Below are positions 14,310 to 14,355 of a DNA stretch of 14,355 bases, piece after piece. Both the position numbers and the translations under genes were made by a program. This DNA comes from Nitrospira sp. (GTDB taxonomy: Bacteria; Nitrospirota; Nitrospiria; Nitrospirales; Nitrospiraceae): NCBI GenBank assembly GCA_025361385.1, contig JANYAJ010000202.1, positions 1-14,355 on the forward strand. The letters run 5' to 3'. The notes below the pieces were generated by a model. That model was not told the origin of the DNA. It did no database searches and worked only from the letters and a program-made list of their open reading frames with translations. Position 1 is the stretch's first letter. Every line of letters begins with the position of its first letter.

Positions 14310-14355
14310 ATGACGAAGACAGCCAGCCTCGCGGTGGTATCCCTCTTTGTGTCTG
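14310..14355 (+). CDS. Start of an exported protein, cut by the right edge
   Basis: Only 15 residues are visible, MTKTASLAVVSLFVS, the start of a signal peptide or membrane helix. AAAGGAG at 14297-14303 stands 6 bases before this ATG, the strongest ribosome binding site in the window; an in-frame ATG at 14304 abuts it and is therefore less likely. Together with the good promoter this suggests a well-expressed envelope protein. Function cannot be told. Confidence 0.7.
   Translation, partial: MTKTASLAVVSLFVS

Overview
The window looks like chromosomal DNA of a Gram-negative bacterium of Nitrospira type (phylum Nitrospirota). I infer this from a TonB-dependent outer-membrane receptor, exported proteins with ordinary Sec signal peptides, moderately high GC, and long intergenic palindromes of a style I recall from Nitrospira genomes. 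No rRNA, tRNA, transposase, phage gene or CRISPR array is present, and no single gene fixes the genus. Most genes are recognisable housekeeping or envelope genes; the less ordinary material is in the middle third and in the gaps.

Layout. (1) 1-3114, plus strand: the 3' part of metG (methionyl-tRNA synthetase with a fused tRNA-binding domain), then an unknown exported protein and an exported methyltransferase-like protein. They are joined by two ATGA stop/start overlaps and closed by a hairpin terminator. (2) 3115-3290: a gap with a compound palindrome. (3) 3291-5277, plus strand: a cation diffusion facilitator exporter and a COG0523/CobW GTPase. (4) 9339-5274, minus strand: a His-rich exported 111-residue protein, a TonB-dependent receptor, an exported protein made mainly of a TonB C-terminal domain, and a PAP2 lipid phosphatase. 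A 122-bp palindromic element lies just after the receptor stop codon. (5) 9535-11420, plus strand: DAHP synthase (first step of aromatic amino acid synthesis), with an inverted repeat in its leader, then a TatD-family nuclease. (6) 11940-11407, minus strand: a YacP-like NYN RNase, overlapping tatD tail to tail. (7) 12072-14121, plus strand: an exported AMIN/Amidase_3 cell-wall amidase and truA. (8) 14122-14355: a gap with a good promoter and the first codons of a further exported protein.

How it may fit together. Regions 3 and 4 read as a metal-handling locus. It holds a zinc-type efflux pump, a metallochaperone-type GTPase, a His-rich periplasmic protein, an outer-membrane receptor and its own TonB-like periplasmic domain, without exbB/exbD. 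The metal and any shared control are inference; I found no convincing Zur or Fur box. The remaining genes serve translation (metG, truA, probably yacP), aromatic synthesis and the envelope (amidase, PAP2).

The points most worth a second look are: an in-frame Shine-Dalgarno plus GTG inside metG that could make a separate tRNA-binding protein; the methyltransferase fold with a signal peptide; the TonB-domain protein with a TonB-box-like segment; a 12-codon leader ORF coupled to the PAP2 gene; and the two intergenic palindromes.
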